From assembly GCA_913777945.1 (NCBI GenBank), contig CAJYTY010000031.1, positions 62,001 through 126,000 of the forward strand: a stretch of 64,000 nt of DNA, given 5' to 3'. This document shows, one piece after another, positions 8,506-17,355 of this stretch. Every line of letters begins with the position of its first letter. Within the stretch, counting starts at the first letter, position 1. The notes under the pieces were generated by a model that was not told where the DNA came from, made no database searches, and saw only the letters and a program-made list of their open reading frames with translations. The translations under genes were made by a program, and so were the position numbers. The DNA comes from an uncultured Acinetobacter sp. (GTDB lineage Bacteria > Pseudomonadota > Gammaproteobacteria > Pseudomonadales > Moraxellaceae).

Positions 8506-9903
8506 ATGCAAATCCCTATTTTGAGTGGAATTTACACCGATGATAATTCAGACTTCCGGACAATGTATCCGCGAAACATGATTCCAGTACCGAAAGAAAA
8601 CGGAATTGCAAATGGATACCTAAGACCAGCGGAAGGCATTGAGCATTTTTCAGAAGTCGCTGGTGTTGATCGTGGTGGTATTAACTGGAATGAAGAATGC
8701 TATCGTGTTTGTGGTGATCAGCTTGTAAAGGTAAAAAGCACAGGTGAGGTTGTAAATATCGGTCATGTAGGTGGTACAGGATACTGTAACTTTGACTACT
8801 CATTTGATCACTTGGCGATTAACTCAGGCAGTCGATTATACCTTTACGACGGTACAGAACTAAAACAGATAACAGATCCGGATTTAGGAAAAGTAAAGGA
8901 TTTTGTTTGGGTCGATGGATACTTTATGACAACAGATGGTGAATTTCTCGTTGTCACAGAGTTGAATGATCCATTTGCAGTGAATCCACTTAAATATGGC
9001 TCATCTGAGGCTGATCCCGATCCAATTAACGCATTATTTAAACTACGCAATGAAGTCTATGCATTAAATCGCTATACGATTGAAGTATTTGATAATGTCG
9101 GCGGTGATAATTTCCCTTTTAGTCGCGTTAATGGGGCCATGATGACACGTGGCACACTTAGCCCATCCACATGCTGCAAATACTTGGACACAATCGCTTT
9201 TGTTGGAAGTGGAAAGAATGAGCCTTGCTCTATCTATCTTTGCTCAAATGGCGGCACACAACGCATTGCAACACGTGAAATTGATCAGATTTTGCGTCAA
9301 TACACTGAAACGCAATTAGCAGAATGCTTGCTTGAGTCTCGAATCGTTGATGCTCATCAATGGATATACTTCCATTTGCCAAATAAAACGCTTGTCTATG
9401 ATGCAGCCGCATCACAAGCCACAAACCAGCAAGTCTGGTTTTTTTTATGCTCAGGATTTGGCGAGGGTCGTTATTTAGCTCAAAACCATGTCTGGTGCTA
9501 TGACAAGTGGATTGTTGGGCATCCGTATCAATCAAATCTCGGAACACTTACAAACGCATCTGGTGAGCATTGGGGTGAGGTTACAGGGTGGTCGTTTGGA
9601 ACTCAAATCATCTACAACGAATCACGCGGCGCGATCTTTTATCAGCTTGAACTTATTTGCTTAACCGGGCGAACAATCTTTGGAAAAAGCCCAACGATTA
9701 GCACACAGTACTCTACCGATGGTGTGACATGGTCCAATGGTCGTGAGATTAGTTCGGGCAAAACAGGTCAGCGTGATAAGCGTCTAGTCTGGTTTCAGTG
9801 TGGGCATATGGTGAACTGGCGCATTCAGAGATTTACTGGAACTTCTGAAAGTAGATTATCAGTTGCACGGCTAGAAGCGCAGCTTGAACCATTGGGGGCA
9901 TAA
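8506..9903 (+). CDS. Packaged DNA stabilisation protein, P22 gp10-like
   Basis: The 465-residue protein matches the P22 gp10 tail hub family: N-terminal segment with SGIYTDDNSDFRTMYPRNMI and repeated beta-propeller-like strands (LYLYDGTELKQI; WVDGYFMTTDG; YALNRYTIEVFDNVG). In P22 gp10 forms the hexameric hub below gp4 to which tailspikes and needle attach. Length is as expected. It is followed without a gap by a further small structural-region gene. Confidence 0.88.
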   Translation: MQIPILSGIYTDDNSDFRTMYPRNMIPVPKENGIANGYLRPAEGIEHFSEVAGVDRGGINWNEECYRVCGDQLVKVKSTGEVVNIGHVGGTGYCNFDYSFDHLAINSGSRLYLYDGTELKQITDPDLGKVKDFVWVDGYFMTTDGEFLVVTELNDPFAVNPLKYGSSEADPDPINALFKLRNEVYALNRYTIEVFDNVGGDNFPFSRVNGAMMTRGTLSPSTCCKYLDTIAFVGSGKNEPCSIYLCSNGGTQRIATREIDQILRQYTETQLAECLLESRIVDAHQWIYFHLPNKTLVYDAAASQATNQQVWFFLCSGFGEGRYLAQNHVWCYDKWIVGHPYQSNLGTLTNASGEHWGEVTGWSFGTQIIYNESRGAIFYQLELICLTGRTIFGKSPTISTQYSTDGVTWSNGREISSGKTGQRDKRLVWFQCGHMVNWRIQRFTGTSESRLSVARLEAQLEPLGA

Positions 9904-10269
9904 ATGACAATAGTTGATCCAAAAATGCCATTGAGACAAGACTTGATGATTATGTGTGGCGGCAATATGCGACTTGTCAAAGCATTTGAAGCCTTATTTA
10001 GTCTGGTTCCCAGTGAGTTCAATAAAGGCAATGATGAAGTGGTTGGGTCGCAACTGGCAGCAGATCACGCGGCAGCTCAGGCAGGCATTGCAAATGCAGA
10101 AGTGGCCAATGTAATGCGTCTTGCTGAGTTGAGCGCGTTGTCACCTACTCATGCTTATGCATTATCTGATTCGCTCGGCATCTCACCAGCACAAGAATTA
10201 ACAAAGTCTGATTATATCGATGTTGCATGTCAGCAAATCGAATGCTCAAACTTCAACTTAGAGATATAA
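9904..10269 (+). CDS. Hypothetical virion-region protein, 121 aa
   Basis: The gene starts immediately after the gp10-like stop (TAA ATG). The product is helical and alanine-rich in its second half. It occupies the place of the tail needle gene gp26 in P22 but is too short and lacks an obvious long coiled coil, so I do not call it a needle. Function unknown. Confidence 0.55.
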   Translation: MTIVDPKMPLRQDLMIMCGGNMRLVKAFEALFSLVPSEFNKGNDEVVGSQLAADHAAAQAGIANAEVANVMRLAELSALSPTHAYALSDSLGISPAQELTKSDYIDVACQQIECSNFNLEI

Positions 10270-10271
10270 AA

Positions 10272-10607
10272 ATGGCAACAGTAACAGCAAAAAATCTTGT
10301 GGGTTCGAAGTTCATTGAAAATGCACAGACAACTCAATACACAGCAACAGGCGTCAAGGCGCTTATTGATAAATGCACAGTTACCAATGTTTCAAGCTCA
10401 GCAGCGACCTTTAGCATCAATCTTGTGACCTCTGGTTCTGCCGGTACTTCAAATTTGATTATCAAGGATCAATCGGTGGCGGCTGGTCAAGTTTATACGT
10501 GCCAGGAAGTAGTGGGTCATATACTTGAATCTGGTGGATTGATTAGTGCAATTTCAAACACAGCAAGCGCTCTGGTGCTTCGCGTTTCAGGCCGTGAGGT
10601 CACGTGA
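10272..10607 (+). CDS. Hypothetical beta-rich virion-region protein, 111 aa
   Basis: ATG 10272 (TAAAAATGGCAAC) is chosen over an in-frame upstream start at 10227 that would overlap the preceding gene. The product is Ser/Thr/Val-rich with alternating beta pattern (TVTNVSSSAATFSINLV), as seen in small capsid-decorating or tail-associated proteins. No family recognised. It lies in the contiguous late operon. Confidence 0.55.
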   Translation: MATVTAKNLVGSKFIENAQTTQYTATGVKALIDKCTVTNVSSSAATFSINLVTSGSAGTSNLIIKDQSVAAGQVYTCQEVVGHILESGGLISAISNTASALVLRVSGREVT

Positions 10608-10614
10608 GGCATGT

Positions 10615-11082
10615 ATGTATCTTCAGCAGATCAATGATATCGATATCATTAATTCAATCATCACAAATCCGGATGTGAATGGTGATGTGAGTGATGATTT
10701 TTCAGTAAATACAAAGCTCACCGTCTTACCTAATACTTTTGAATGGCTAGGCGTGTACGACGATGGCCAGTTACACGGTTTATATGCGCTGGTCCCACAA
10801 AATGGCACGACAGCAGAAATTCATACGTGCCTACTGCCACACTTCCGCGGGAAAAAGGCATTTGATGCAGGCCGATTACTGCTAGACCATCTTTTTAGCA
10901 AATATCAAAAAGCGATTTCATACGTTCCTGACTACAACCGAAAGGCCAAGCTATATGCACAGGTGCTCGGGTTTACAGTTGAAGGAATTAATCGCAGCTC
11001 GTATCTCAAGAATAACCGCCTGATCGATCAGTTTTTGGTTGGTCTTACAAAAGAGGAATACTTATGCCAGTCGCAGCAGTAG
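10615..11082 (+). CDS. GNAT-like protein, P22 gp14/DUF2824 type
   Basis: The 155-residue protein shows a degenerate GNAT pattern: FEWLGVYDDGQLHGLYALVP, then EIHTCLLPHFRGKKAF with the acetyl-CoA loop-like segment (LPHFRGKKA), and YAQVLGFTVEGI near the C-terminus. P22 gp14, in the same position before gp7, is of this type; its role in the virion is unclear. ATG 10615 follows CGTGAGG; an upstream in-frame start would overlap the previous gene by 60 nt. Confidence 0.7.
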   Translation: MYLQQINDIDIINSIITNPDVNGDVSDDFSVNTKLTVLPNTFEWLGVYDDGQLHGLYALVPQNGTTAEIHTCLLPHFRGKKAFDAGRLLLDHLFSKYQKAISYVPDYNRKAKLYAQVLGFTVEGINRSSYLKNNRLIDQFLVGLTKEEYLCQSQQ

Positions 11083-11702
11083 CCGCCGCAACCGTTGTTG
11101 GTGGTGTATTATCAAGTCGTGCGCAAAGCAAAGCAGCTAAATCGGCTGCCGCAGCGCAAACAGAAGCATCACAAGCGGCAATCGATGAGCAACGTCGTCA
11201 GTTTGATGCTGTACAAGAGTTAATGAAGCCCTATGTGAATGCGGGTAATCAAGGCTTATCTGGCCAGTCTGACCTACTCGGCTTAAATGGTGCAGATAAA
11301 CAGCAAGCCGCAATTGATGCAATCAATAATAGCGCAGCAATGAAAACTTACGTGCAGCAGGGTGAAAATGCACTTCTCCAAAATGCATCAGCCACAGGTG
11401 GCCTACGCGGTGGCAATACACAGTCAGCGCTTGCACAGTTCCGACCGCAATTACTCAATCAGTTGGTCAATCAGCAATATCAAAACTTGGGTGGATTAAC
11501 ATCACTTGGCCAAAACGCTGCCGCTGGTGTTGGGAATGCAGGCATGCAGACTGCAAATAATATCGGTAACTTGCTTGGTTCGATTGGTCAAGCTCAAGCG
11601 GGCAACGCACTGGCGCAAGGAAAAGCTAGCGCTTCAATGTGGGATAGTATAACTGGTGCTCTGAGTGGTTTATCAGGTGCAGCCGCTTTCAAAGGCTTTT
11701 GA
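11064..11702 (+). CDS. DNA ejection protein, P22 gp7-like
   Basis: The 212-residue product has a short hydrophobic N-terminus (VAAVAAATVVGGVLSS) followed by an alanine/glutamine-rich helical region and repeated QNAAAGVGNAG-type segments, characteristic of podovirus ejection proteins that leave the head with the DNA. It overlaps the previous gene by 19 nt and precedes the gp20-like and gp16-like genes, the standard order of the three ejection proteins. Confidence 0.8.
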   Translation: MPVAAVAAATVVGGVLSSRAQSKAAKSAAAAQTEASQAAIDEQRRQFDAVQELMKPYVNAGNQGLSGQSDLLGLNGADKQQAAIDAINNSAAMKTYVQQGENALLQNASATGGLRGGNTQSALAQFRPQLLNQLVNQQYQNLGGLTSLGQNAAAGVGNAGMQTANNIGNLLGSIGQAQAGNALAQGKASASMWDSITGALSGLSGAAAFKGF

Positions 11703-11710
11703 GGTGAATC

Positions 11711-13018
11711 ATGGCACAGCCAAATAACTACATTCTTGATCTGCCAAACCCAATGGATACTGTGCAGAAGAGCTTTAACTATGGGTTTAATACAGCGGCT
11801 CAGGTAGAAGAAGTGAAGCTCAAGCAAGAACAGCTTGCGCTACAAAAGAAACAACAAGCACAAATGCAGGCCGACTTGGCTAATCTGGCAAGCAACCCAT
11901 CACCAGAAGGCTATGCCAAAGTCATGACAATGTATCCACAGCTTTCTGAAAACCTGAAACGTGCCTATGACACCATGGATGATGGTAAGCGTAAGGCTGT
12001 GTTCAATACATCCTCACAGGTATTTGCGGCACTATCCAATCAGCAGCCAGATATTGCTAAACAGGTTTTAATAGATCAAGCCACAGCGTACGAAAACGCT
12101 GGAAATACGAAAGATGCAAGCGTGACAAAAGGGATTATTAAACTCATCGATACCAATCCCGATGCTGCACGTGCTTCAGTTGGTATGCTAATGGCTGGTA
12201 CCGATCCTGATAAATTCAAAGATGTTTGGACAGCTCTTGGCTCTGAACAGCGTGCAAATGAAATGCAGCCTGTTGAATTGGCTCAGAAGCAGGCTCAAAC
12301 CGACAAGACTATTGCTGAAACTGGTGATATCCCGTTAGCTGCTCAAGATCGTCGTCAAGGTGTGATGAATCAGGGGCAGAAAATTGAGTACGATAATCAA
12401 TTTAATTATGACAAGCTCAGCCAAGATCAGCAGCAGTTTTATGATGGTTTGAATCAAAAGGAAAAACTCGAAGCTCAGAAACTTCGCATGTCGAAAAATG
12501 AAACAAGCACTCAAAAAACCGAACGTCTTGAAAAAGTAAACGGTTTTTCATCTGCCGCTACTAATGCCGCCGCAACAGCTCGCTTAGCTGCTGAGTTAAT
12601 CAATGACTATAAAAAGCTCTCAGATTCAACTGGTGCAGGGTATTGGAACGCAGCAATGCGAGGCGTGCCTGGTACAGCAGAGTATAACTTTGCAAAACGT
12701 GTAGATACATTGCGTAGTCAAGCATTTTTAATTGGTGCACAAGGGCTTCGTGGTTTAGGTGCCATGACAGAGGCAGAGGGTAAAAAGGTGACAGAGGCGC
12801 TTGGTAACTTGGATTTAAGCCAAAGCACTGATCAGGTTGCTAAACAACTTGCCATGATTGCGCAATCAGCGAATAACGTTGCCAAAACTGCTAACCGAAA
12901 TGCGCAGATTTATGCAACAAAAGGACAGGGTTATTCTCCAGCAGTAAAAGAAGCAGCTCGACAGCTCGGCATCTCTGAAGCAGAGGCACAAAAGTTTGCT
13001 AATGAGAATGGCTTGTAG
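11711..13018 (+). CDS. DNA ejection protein, P22 gp20-like
   Basis: A 435-residue, strongly helical, Gln/Ala-rich protein with a coiled-coil stretch near residues 35-60 (EEVKLKQEQLALQKKQQAQM) and a conserved C-terminal half containing GLRGLGAMTEAEGKKVTEAL. The composition and place between the gp7-like and gp16-like genes fit the gp20 class, which helps form the trans-envelope channel during infection. A GAGGTGA ribosome binding site precedes ATG 11711. Confidence 0.8.
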   Translation: MAQPNNYILDLPNPMDTVQKSFNYGFNTAAQVEEVKLKQEQLALQKKQQAQMQADLANLASNPSPEGYAKVMTMYPQLSENLKRAYDTMDDGKRKAVFNTSSQVFAALSNQQPDIAKQVLIDQATAYENAGNTKDASVTKGIIKLIDTNPDAARASVGMLMAGTDPDKFKDVWTALGSEQRANEMQPVELAQKQAQTDKTIAETGDIPLAAQDRRQGVMNQGQKIEYDNQFNYDKLSQDQQQFYDGLNQKEKLEAQKLRMSKNETSTQKTERLEKVNGFSSAATNAAATARLAAELINDYKKLSDSTGAGYWNAAMRGVPGTAEYNFAKRVDTLRSQAFLIGAQGLRGLGAMTEAEGKKVTEALGNLDLSQSTDQVAKQLAMIAQSANNVAKTANRNAQIYATKGQGYSPAVKEAARQLGISEAEAQKFANENGL

Positions 13019-13028
13019 AAAAAATATG

Positions 13029-13059
13029 CTATTCTCCTTTTAAAATAAAAGGGGAATAG
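13029..13059 (+). promoter_or_regulatory. RBS-masking hairpin in front of lipoprotein gene
   Basis: A 13-bp inverted repeat (13029-13041 with 13047-13059, one G-U wobble, 5-nt AU loop) ends two bases before the ATG at 13061. Its 3' arm contains the AAAAGGGGAA ribosome binding site. When folded, the RBS is fully paired, so translation should depend on melting or on ribosomes arriving from upstream. Confidence 0.6.
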
Positions 13060-13060
13060 A

Positions 13061-13390
13061 ATGAAACGATTAATTTTGCTTACTTTGCCTTTAATGTTGA
13101 CGGCCTGTTTAAATATGCCAACTCAAACGTCGCAAATCACAGGGGTTTACACTTCTGGCTTAAAGTATGATGGTTTTAGCTGCCAACAACTCAACAATGA
13201 AATCGATTCACTAGCAAGACGCGAAAATCAACTTGTGATTGCTCAAGAGCAACGCATTAAAACAAGCAAAGTACAGGCATTTTGGTGGGGTGTTGGTCAG
13301 GGTGATGGAGTGGAGGCTTCCGAGTTGGCTAATGTTCGCGGCGAGAAGGAAGCTGTACGAAAAGCATATGACAACAAAGGTTGTAAGTAG
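13061..13390 (+). CDS. Small lipoprotein (moron)
   Basis: The 109-residue protein has a lipoprotein signal peptide (MKRLILLTLPLMLTAC) with lipobox LTAC, cleaved before Cys16. The mature part is charged, helical and contains two further cysteines (SCQQ near residue 46 and GCK at the end). It interrupts the ejection-protein genes, has its own leader hairpin, and so looks like a moron, perhaps for host-surface modification or superinfection exclusion. The function is not recognised. Confidence 0.75.
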   Translation: MKRLILLTLPLMLTACLNMPTQTSQITGVYTSGLKYDGFSCQQLNNEIDSLARRENQLVIAQEQRIKTSKVQAFWWGVGQGDGVEASELANVRGEKEAVRKAYDNKGCK

Positions 13391-13397
13391 GTGATCT

Positions 13398-13553
13398 ATG
13401 CTAATTACTATTGCATTTATAATCGTTGTGTTTGCTTGGTGCTTGATTCGTCAGGAAAAGGCATTTAATAAATCCATTCAGATACTTGAAGAGCGATTAG
13501 ACAAACAAGATCGAACAATTGCACATCTTTATGAGCAGATTTCAAATAAATAA
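13398..13553 (+). CDS. Small membrane-anchored coiled-coil protein, 51 aa
   Basis: ATG 13398 follows AGTAGGTGA. The product has an N-terminal transmembrane helix (MLITIAFIIVVFAWCLI) and a short helical tail (QILEERLDKQDRTIAHLY) likely to dimerise. No family. It sits directly behind the lipoprotein gene and may be co-expressed with it. Confidence 0.5.
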   Translation: MLITIAFIIVVFAWCLIRQEKAFNKSIQILEERLDKQDRTIAHLYEQISNK

Positions 13554-13647
13554 CTTGTTATAATAATTTGTGGCTAGGCTGATCACCGAAAAGCTACTTA
13601 ACCTGAGTAGTTGCCACACCCACAATAAGATATTGCAGAGGTGCAAA

Positions 13648-13776
13648 ATGAACATTGAAGAAATTAAAAAGAATGCTCCAGAAAGTGCATCACATTATGA
13701 CGGGCAGTTTTATTATATGTTTGGTGCTTTTGGTTACTGGTATGTCTATCGTGGTCAGTGGAGGCAATATTCTTAA
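13648..13776 (+). CDS. Hypothetical protein, 42 aa, aromatic-rich
   Basis: ATG 13648 is preceded by GCAGAGGTG with suitable spacing, which favours it over an in-frame start at 13570 with no ribosome binding site. The C-terminal half is unusually aromatic (FYYMFGAFGYWYVYRGQW). Unknown function; small protein of the moron stretch between ejection genes. Confidence 0.5.
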   Translation: MNIEEIKKNAPESASHYDGQFYYMFGAFGYWYVYRGQWRQYS

Positions 13777-13842
13777 ACTAAGCCAAAAAATGCAGAGCCT
13801 TTAAGTTAAATTATTTTCATTAACCAACAAAACCCAGCAAAT

Positions 13843-13880
13843 TAAATGCTCAAATAGTTTTAGCTATCTGAGCATTTTTT
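13843..13880 (+). terminator. Rho-independent terminator
   Basis: AAATGCTCA (13844-13852) pairs with TGAGCATTT (13869-13877) with an inner imperfect stem, followed by a T-run. It closes the moron stretch before the gp16-like gene. Confidence 0.75.
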
Positions 13881-13897
13881 ATGCCCGAGGAAAAACC

Positions 13898-16420
13898 ATG
13901 GCAAATTTAATGCAGCAAGTCTTATCCGCATTTAAGAATGCTGGATTAAGTGAGAATCAGGCAAAGATTATTACATCTGAAGTTGGCCGCGAAAGCTCTT
14001 TTCTTCCAGAGAATCTTTTTGGGTCGCATACCGACGATAAAAACAGTAAAACCAATGTTGGCATGTTGTCTTGGCAAAATGGTCGTGAATTGCCGCTGTT
14101 AAGATCATTGTCAAAAATGGGGCTTATAGTTGATGGTAAGATCAAACAAACACAAGATTCTTTAAACCTTATGGCAAGGTATGCCGTTAATGAGATGCGC
14201 ACCAAACCAGAGTACAAACAAACAAAACAGACTTTTCTTGATAATCCAGATGTTGACTACAAAACAGCATCTGAGGTTTTAGGAAAGAATTACATCAAGT
14301 GGCGCTATGACGATCCACAGTATGCATCTGGCCACAAAAACCGAGACCAGTTTTATTCACAGCTTGGTGGAACAGTGACCAATAGTGCGCGAGACGACTA
14401 CAGAAAACAAGCTGCTGACATTGTGAGTATGTATCGACAGAAACAACAAGAGCAAACACAGGCTACCCAAACAAAACCAAACTCAGAAAATGAGCGCGCA
14501 CTCAAAATCATTGAAGCATTCAAGGCTAAAAACCAAAGTGCTGCACAACCACAGGGTTTGCCGGACTTTGATCAAAATGGTGTGATTACCGATGCACAGG
14601 CACCAGTCACTCAAACTCCTGAGCGAACTTTAACAGACCAGCTTAAGGGGCTGGGTGAAACAGCGCTATCACTTGGAACTGGGCTGACCAGTGGTACGTT
14701 AGGCTTTACAGCGGGAGCGCTTGGCGGCTTAGGTCAAGAGGTATTGTCAGGCCAATTTGGAACTCCTGAAGCAGCAAAAAGAATTGAGCAGAGTGCAGCA
14801 AGTGGCTCTGAACAATTAACTTATATGCCACGAACTGCCGCTGGTCAGGAGTATACACAGGCAGCAGGAGAAGCTTTAGCACCTCTAGTAGCTTTAACTC
14901 CGGCTACAGCAGAAATAGGATTAGCAGCGCAGGCAGCAAGAGGCTCTATGCCGATTATTGAAGGTGGCGCTTTGCAAGCTGGTCAGGTGGTGCAAAAAGG
15001 AGCTCAGCAAGCCGTAAATGTAGTTCAAAAACCTGTTCAGGCGACTGTTAACGCAGTTCGCTCTGGTGTGGATGGTTTAAAAAATATGGTTGGTCTAAAT
15101 GATTCAACCAATACTGGCCCAGCTCCCGCAAATATTGGTGCTGCTCAAGTCGACCCATCAACAATCCGTCAAGCAATGGCACAGGATTTACCATACCCAC
15201 CAAACTTAACTCAGGGTCAAATGACACGAGATCCAGGGCAATTAAAGTTTGAGGTTGAAACAGCAAAAAATGCGCAACTTGGTGCACCAATTCGTCAGCG
15301 CTATGAAGAGCAGCATCAAGTAATGCAACAAAACCTTGATGCATTCATTGATATGACCGACGCACAAGCTACAAATATGCGTGAAGCAGGTATATCTGTT
15401 GATAATGCACTTCAAAAGCAAATGAAGAATGGAAAGGCAAGAGTCCGCGTTGCCTATACCAAAGCAGATAAATCACCAGAGGCCCAATATCCTGTTGACC
15501 TTACCCAACCTGTTCAAAATGGAAGCGACACAATCACGGTGCTGGATTATTTAAATTCTCAACCAGATTTAAAATCTACACCAATTATTGCAGATGCTAA
15601 ATCAATAGCATTGAAGCTTGAAATAGCCAAAAAAGACAGTAATGGTAATTTGATTCCAGATAAACCCACCGTCAAGCAAATGGAGAAATGGCGATCTGAA
15701 ATTAATAAAAATACAAACATTGACGCTCCAAATGTTCGTCAAACTGCAATATTGAAAAGCATGATTGATCAGCATGTTGAGCCTGTAGCCGGTGATTTAT
15801 ATCGAGCTGCACGACTTGAGCGTAAACGTTATGCAGAACACTGGGAAAACCGCAAGATTATTACGGATTTGACATCAAATAAAAAGGGTACAGAAGATCG
15901 TACCGTGGCACTTGAGGATATTCAAAAACGTATTATTCATGATGGTTCACTTGATGATCTTAGATTTGCTCGTCGTGCATTGTTGACGGCAGGCGAAGAG
16001 GGTAAGCAGGCATGGAAAGACATTCAAGGTCAAACGCTGCAAGAGATTAAAGATGTGGCAACCGCAGGCGTGGCACCAGATGCACAGGGCAATCAAATGA
16101 TCAGCCCCGCTGCACTCAACAAAGCAATCAATAAACTGGATAAAGAAGGAAAGCTTGATTACATCTTTGGGCTACAAGGCGCCGAGAAGCTTCGAGCAGT
16201 CAATGAATTATCCAAGACACTGTTTACTGTACCAAGTTCAGCAGCGATCAACTACAGCAACACAGCGGCAACTCTGACAGCAGCGCTTGATATCGCACTA
16301 TCGGGATTTTCTGGATTCCCTGCACCCGTAGCATCAGCACTTCGTTTAGCAACCAAGCACATCAAAGACAATAAGATTCGCAAACGTGTGAATCAAGCTC
16401 TAAACATCGGGGTAAACTGA
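13898..16420 (+). CDS. Large ejection protein with N-terminal lysozyme-like domain (P22 gp16-like)
   Basis: The 840-residue protein starts with a tail-lysozyme-like domain (about residues 1-155): EVGRESSFLPENLFG supplies the likely catalytic Glu, followed by NVGMLSWQNGR and a region ending in HKNRDQFYSQLGG. A Gln/Pro-rich linker, an Ala/Gly-rich membrane-active stretch (about 250-400) and a helical C-terminal domain follow. The architecture fits an ejected protein that opens peptidoglycan and lines the DNA channel. The enzymatic assignment is by motif only. Confidence 0.8.
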   Translation: MANLMQQVLSAFKNAGLSENQAKIITSEVGRESSFLPENLFGSHTDDKNSKTNVGMLSWQNGRELPLLRSLSKMGLIVDGKIKQTQDSLNLMARYAVNEMRTKPEYKQTKQTFLDNPDVDYKTASEVLGKNYIKWRYDDPQYASGHKNRDQFYSQLGGTVTNSARDDYRKQAADIVSMYRQKQQEQTQATQTKPNSENERALKIIEAFKAKNQSAAQPQGLPDFDQNGVITDAQAPVTQTPERTLTDQLKGLGETALSLGTGLTSGTLGFTAGALGGLGQEVLSGQFGTPEAAKRIEQSAASGSEQLTYMPRTAAGQEYTQAAGEALAPLVALTPATAEIGLAAQAARGSMPIIEGGALQAGQVVQKGAQQAVNVVQKPVQATVNAVRSGVDGLKNMVGLNDSTNTGPAPANIGAAQVDPSTIRQAMAQDLPYPPNLTQGQMTRDPGQLKFEVETAKNAQLGAPIRQRYEEQHQVMQQNLDAFIDMTDAQATNMREAGISVDNALQKQMKNGKARVRVAYTKADKSPEAQYPVDLTQPVQNGSDTITVLDYLNSQPDLKSTPIIADAKSIALKLEIAKKDSNGNLIPDKPTVKQMEKWRSEINKNTNIDAPNVRQTAILKSMIDQHVEPVAGDLYRAARLERKRYAEHWENRKIITDLTSNKKGTEDRTVALEDIQKRIIHDGSLDDLRFARRALLTAGEEGKQAWKDIQGQTLQEIKDVATAGVAPDAQGNQMISPAALNKAINKLDKEGKLDYIFGLQGAEKLRAVNELSKTLFTVPSSAAINYSNTAATLTAALDIALSGFSGFPAPVASALRLATKHIKDNKIRKRVNQALNIGVN

Positions 16421-16421
16421 A

Positions 16422-17351
16422 ATGAGCAATAGAGTCTCCACACCGTTTCCTGTCTTCAATGATAAAGATGGATCCCCGTTAAGCGGTGGGTCCATTTTTA
16501 TTGGAGAGCAATATAAAAACCCAATTGCAAGCCCGATCCAAATATTTTATGACAGTAGCCTTCAGGTACCAGCAGAACAACCAGTTAGAACCATGAATGG
16601 TTATGTTGTAAAAAATGGCTCAGTGCGTGAGATTTTTTCCTCAGAACCGATTGTTTCTATTGCGGTGAAGAATAAAAAAGGCGAACTGGTTTGGTCTTCA
16701 CCATCAGTCAATCTTAATCCTGGTGTGACAACTAATGCTGTCATAGATCAAGAAAGCGGGATGACTCAAGAGCAATTGAACGCTTTGTTTTTGCGCTCGG
16801 ATCAGAACCTTGATGATCTTCAAGACAAAGAAGCAGCTCGTGAAAACCTCAATGTTTACTCTAAAACAGATATTGACGAGGAGTTCACAGCAAAGGTTAA
16901 AGATGCATCAGAGACAGATGCGGGAATAGCGAAAGTTGCAACATCAAGCGAGGTGTCGGCTGGTACAAGTGACAACACTATCATCACACCAAAAAAACTT
17001 AAGGCTGGTGTAGCGAACTCATTAAGCGCCACTGGTGATGCCCCGTTAGCAGGCATTCGTGGCTACGGGGCTTTCACTGGATCGGGCAGCAAAATCGGTG
17101 GGGTTAATTTTGAGTCAGTTCTTCAGATTGATACTGGAGTTTATGAAATAACCCTAACGACAGCGATGTCTAACGCAAATTACCTTGTATTCGCAGGCCT
17201 TGTTAGTGGCAGTACCGACGCCAAATCTGTGACTGTTGATGAGACATTCACGCAAACAACAACCAAATTTAGACTCGTTTGTAATTATGGTGGTGACAAT
17301 TCAAAAGGTCGCTTTAACCCAACCCAAGTACATTTTCATATCGTAGGATAA
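16422..17351 (+). CDS. Tailspike/adaptor with P22 head-binding domain, 309 aa
   Basis: Residues 1-105 match the head-binding domain of P22 tailspike (STPFPVFNDKDGSPLSGGSI; then NPIASPIQIFYDSSLQ; QPVRTMNGYVVKNGS). A helical linker (LNALFLRSDQNLDDLQDKEA) leads to a short beta-rich C-terminal domain (about 205-309), too small for a beta-helix depolymerase. It is therefore either a short receptor-binding fibre or an adaptor for another spike. It directly precedes a second protein with the same N-terminal domain. Confidence 0.82.
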   Translation: MSNRVSTPFPVFNDKDGSPLSGGSIFIGEQYKNPIASPIQIFYDSSLQVPAEQPVRTMNGYVVKNGSVREIFSSEPIVSIAVKNKKGELVWSSPSVNLNPGVTTNAVIDQESGMTQEQLNALFLRSDQNLDDLQDKEAARENLNVYSKTDIDEEFTAKVKDASETDAGIAKVATSSEVSAGTSDNTIITPKKLKAGVANSLSATGDAPLAGIRGYGAFTGSGSKIGGVNFESVLQIDTGVYEITLTTAMSNANYLVFAGLVSGSTDAKSVTVDETFTQTTTKFRLVCNYGGDNSKGRFNPTQVHFHIVG

Positions 17352-17355
17352 AAAT

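Noticed and set aside
9904..10269. Tail needle (gp26-like) for the gene after gp10
   Set aside because: Position fits, but the protein is too short and shows no long trimeric coiled coil.
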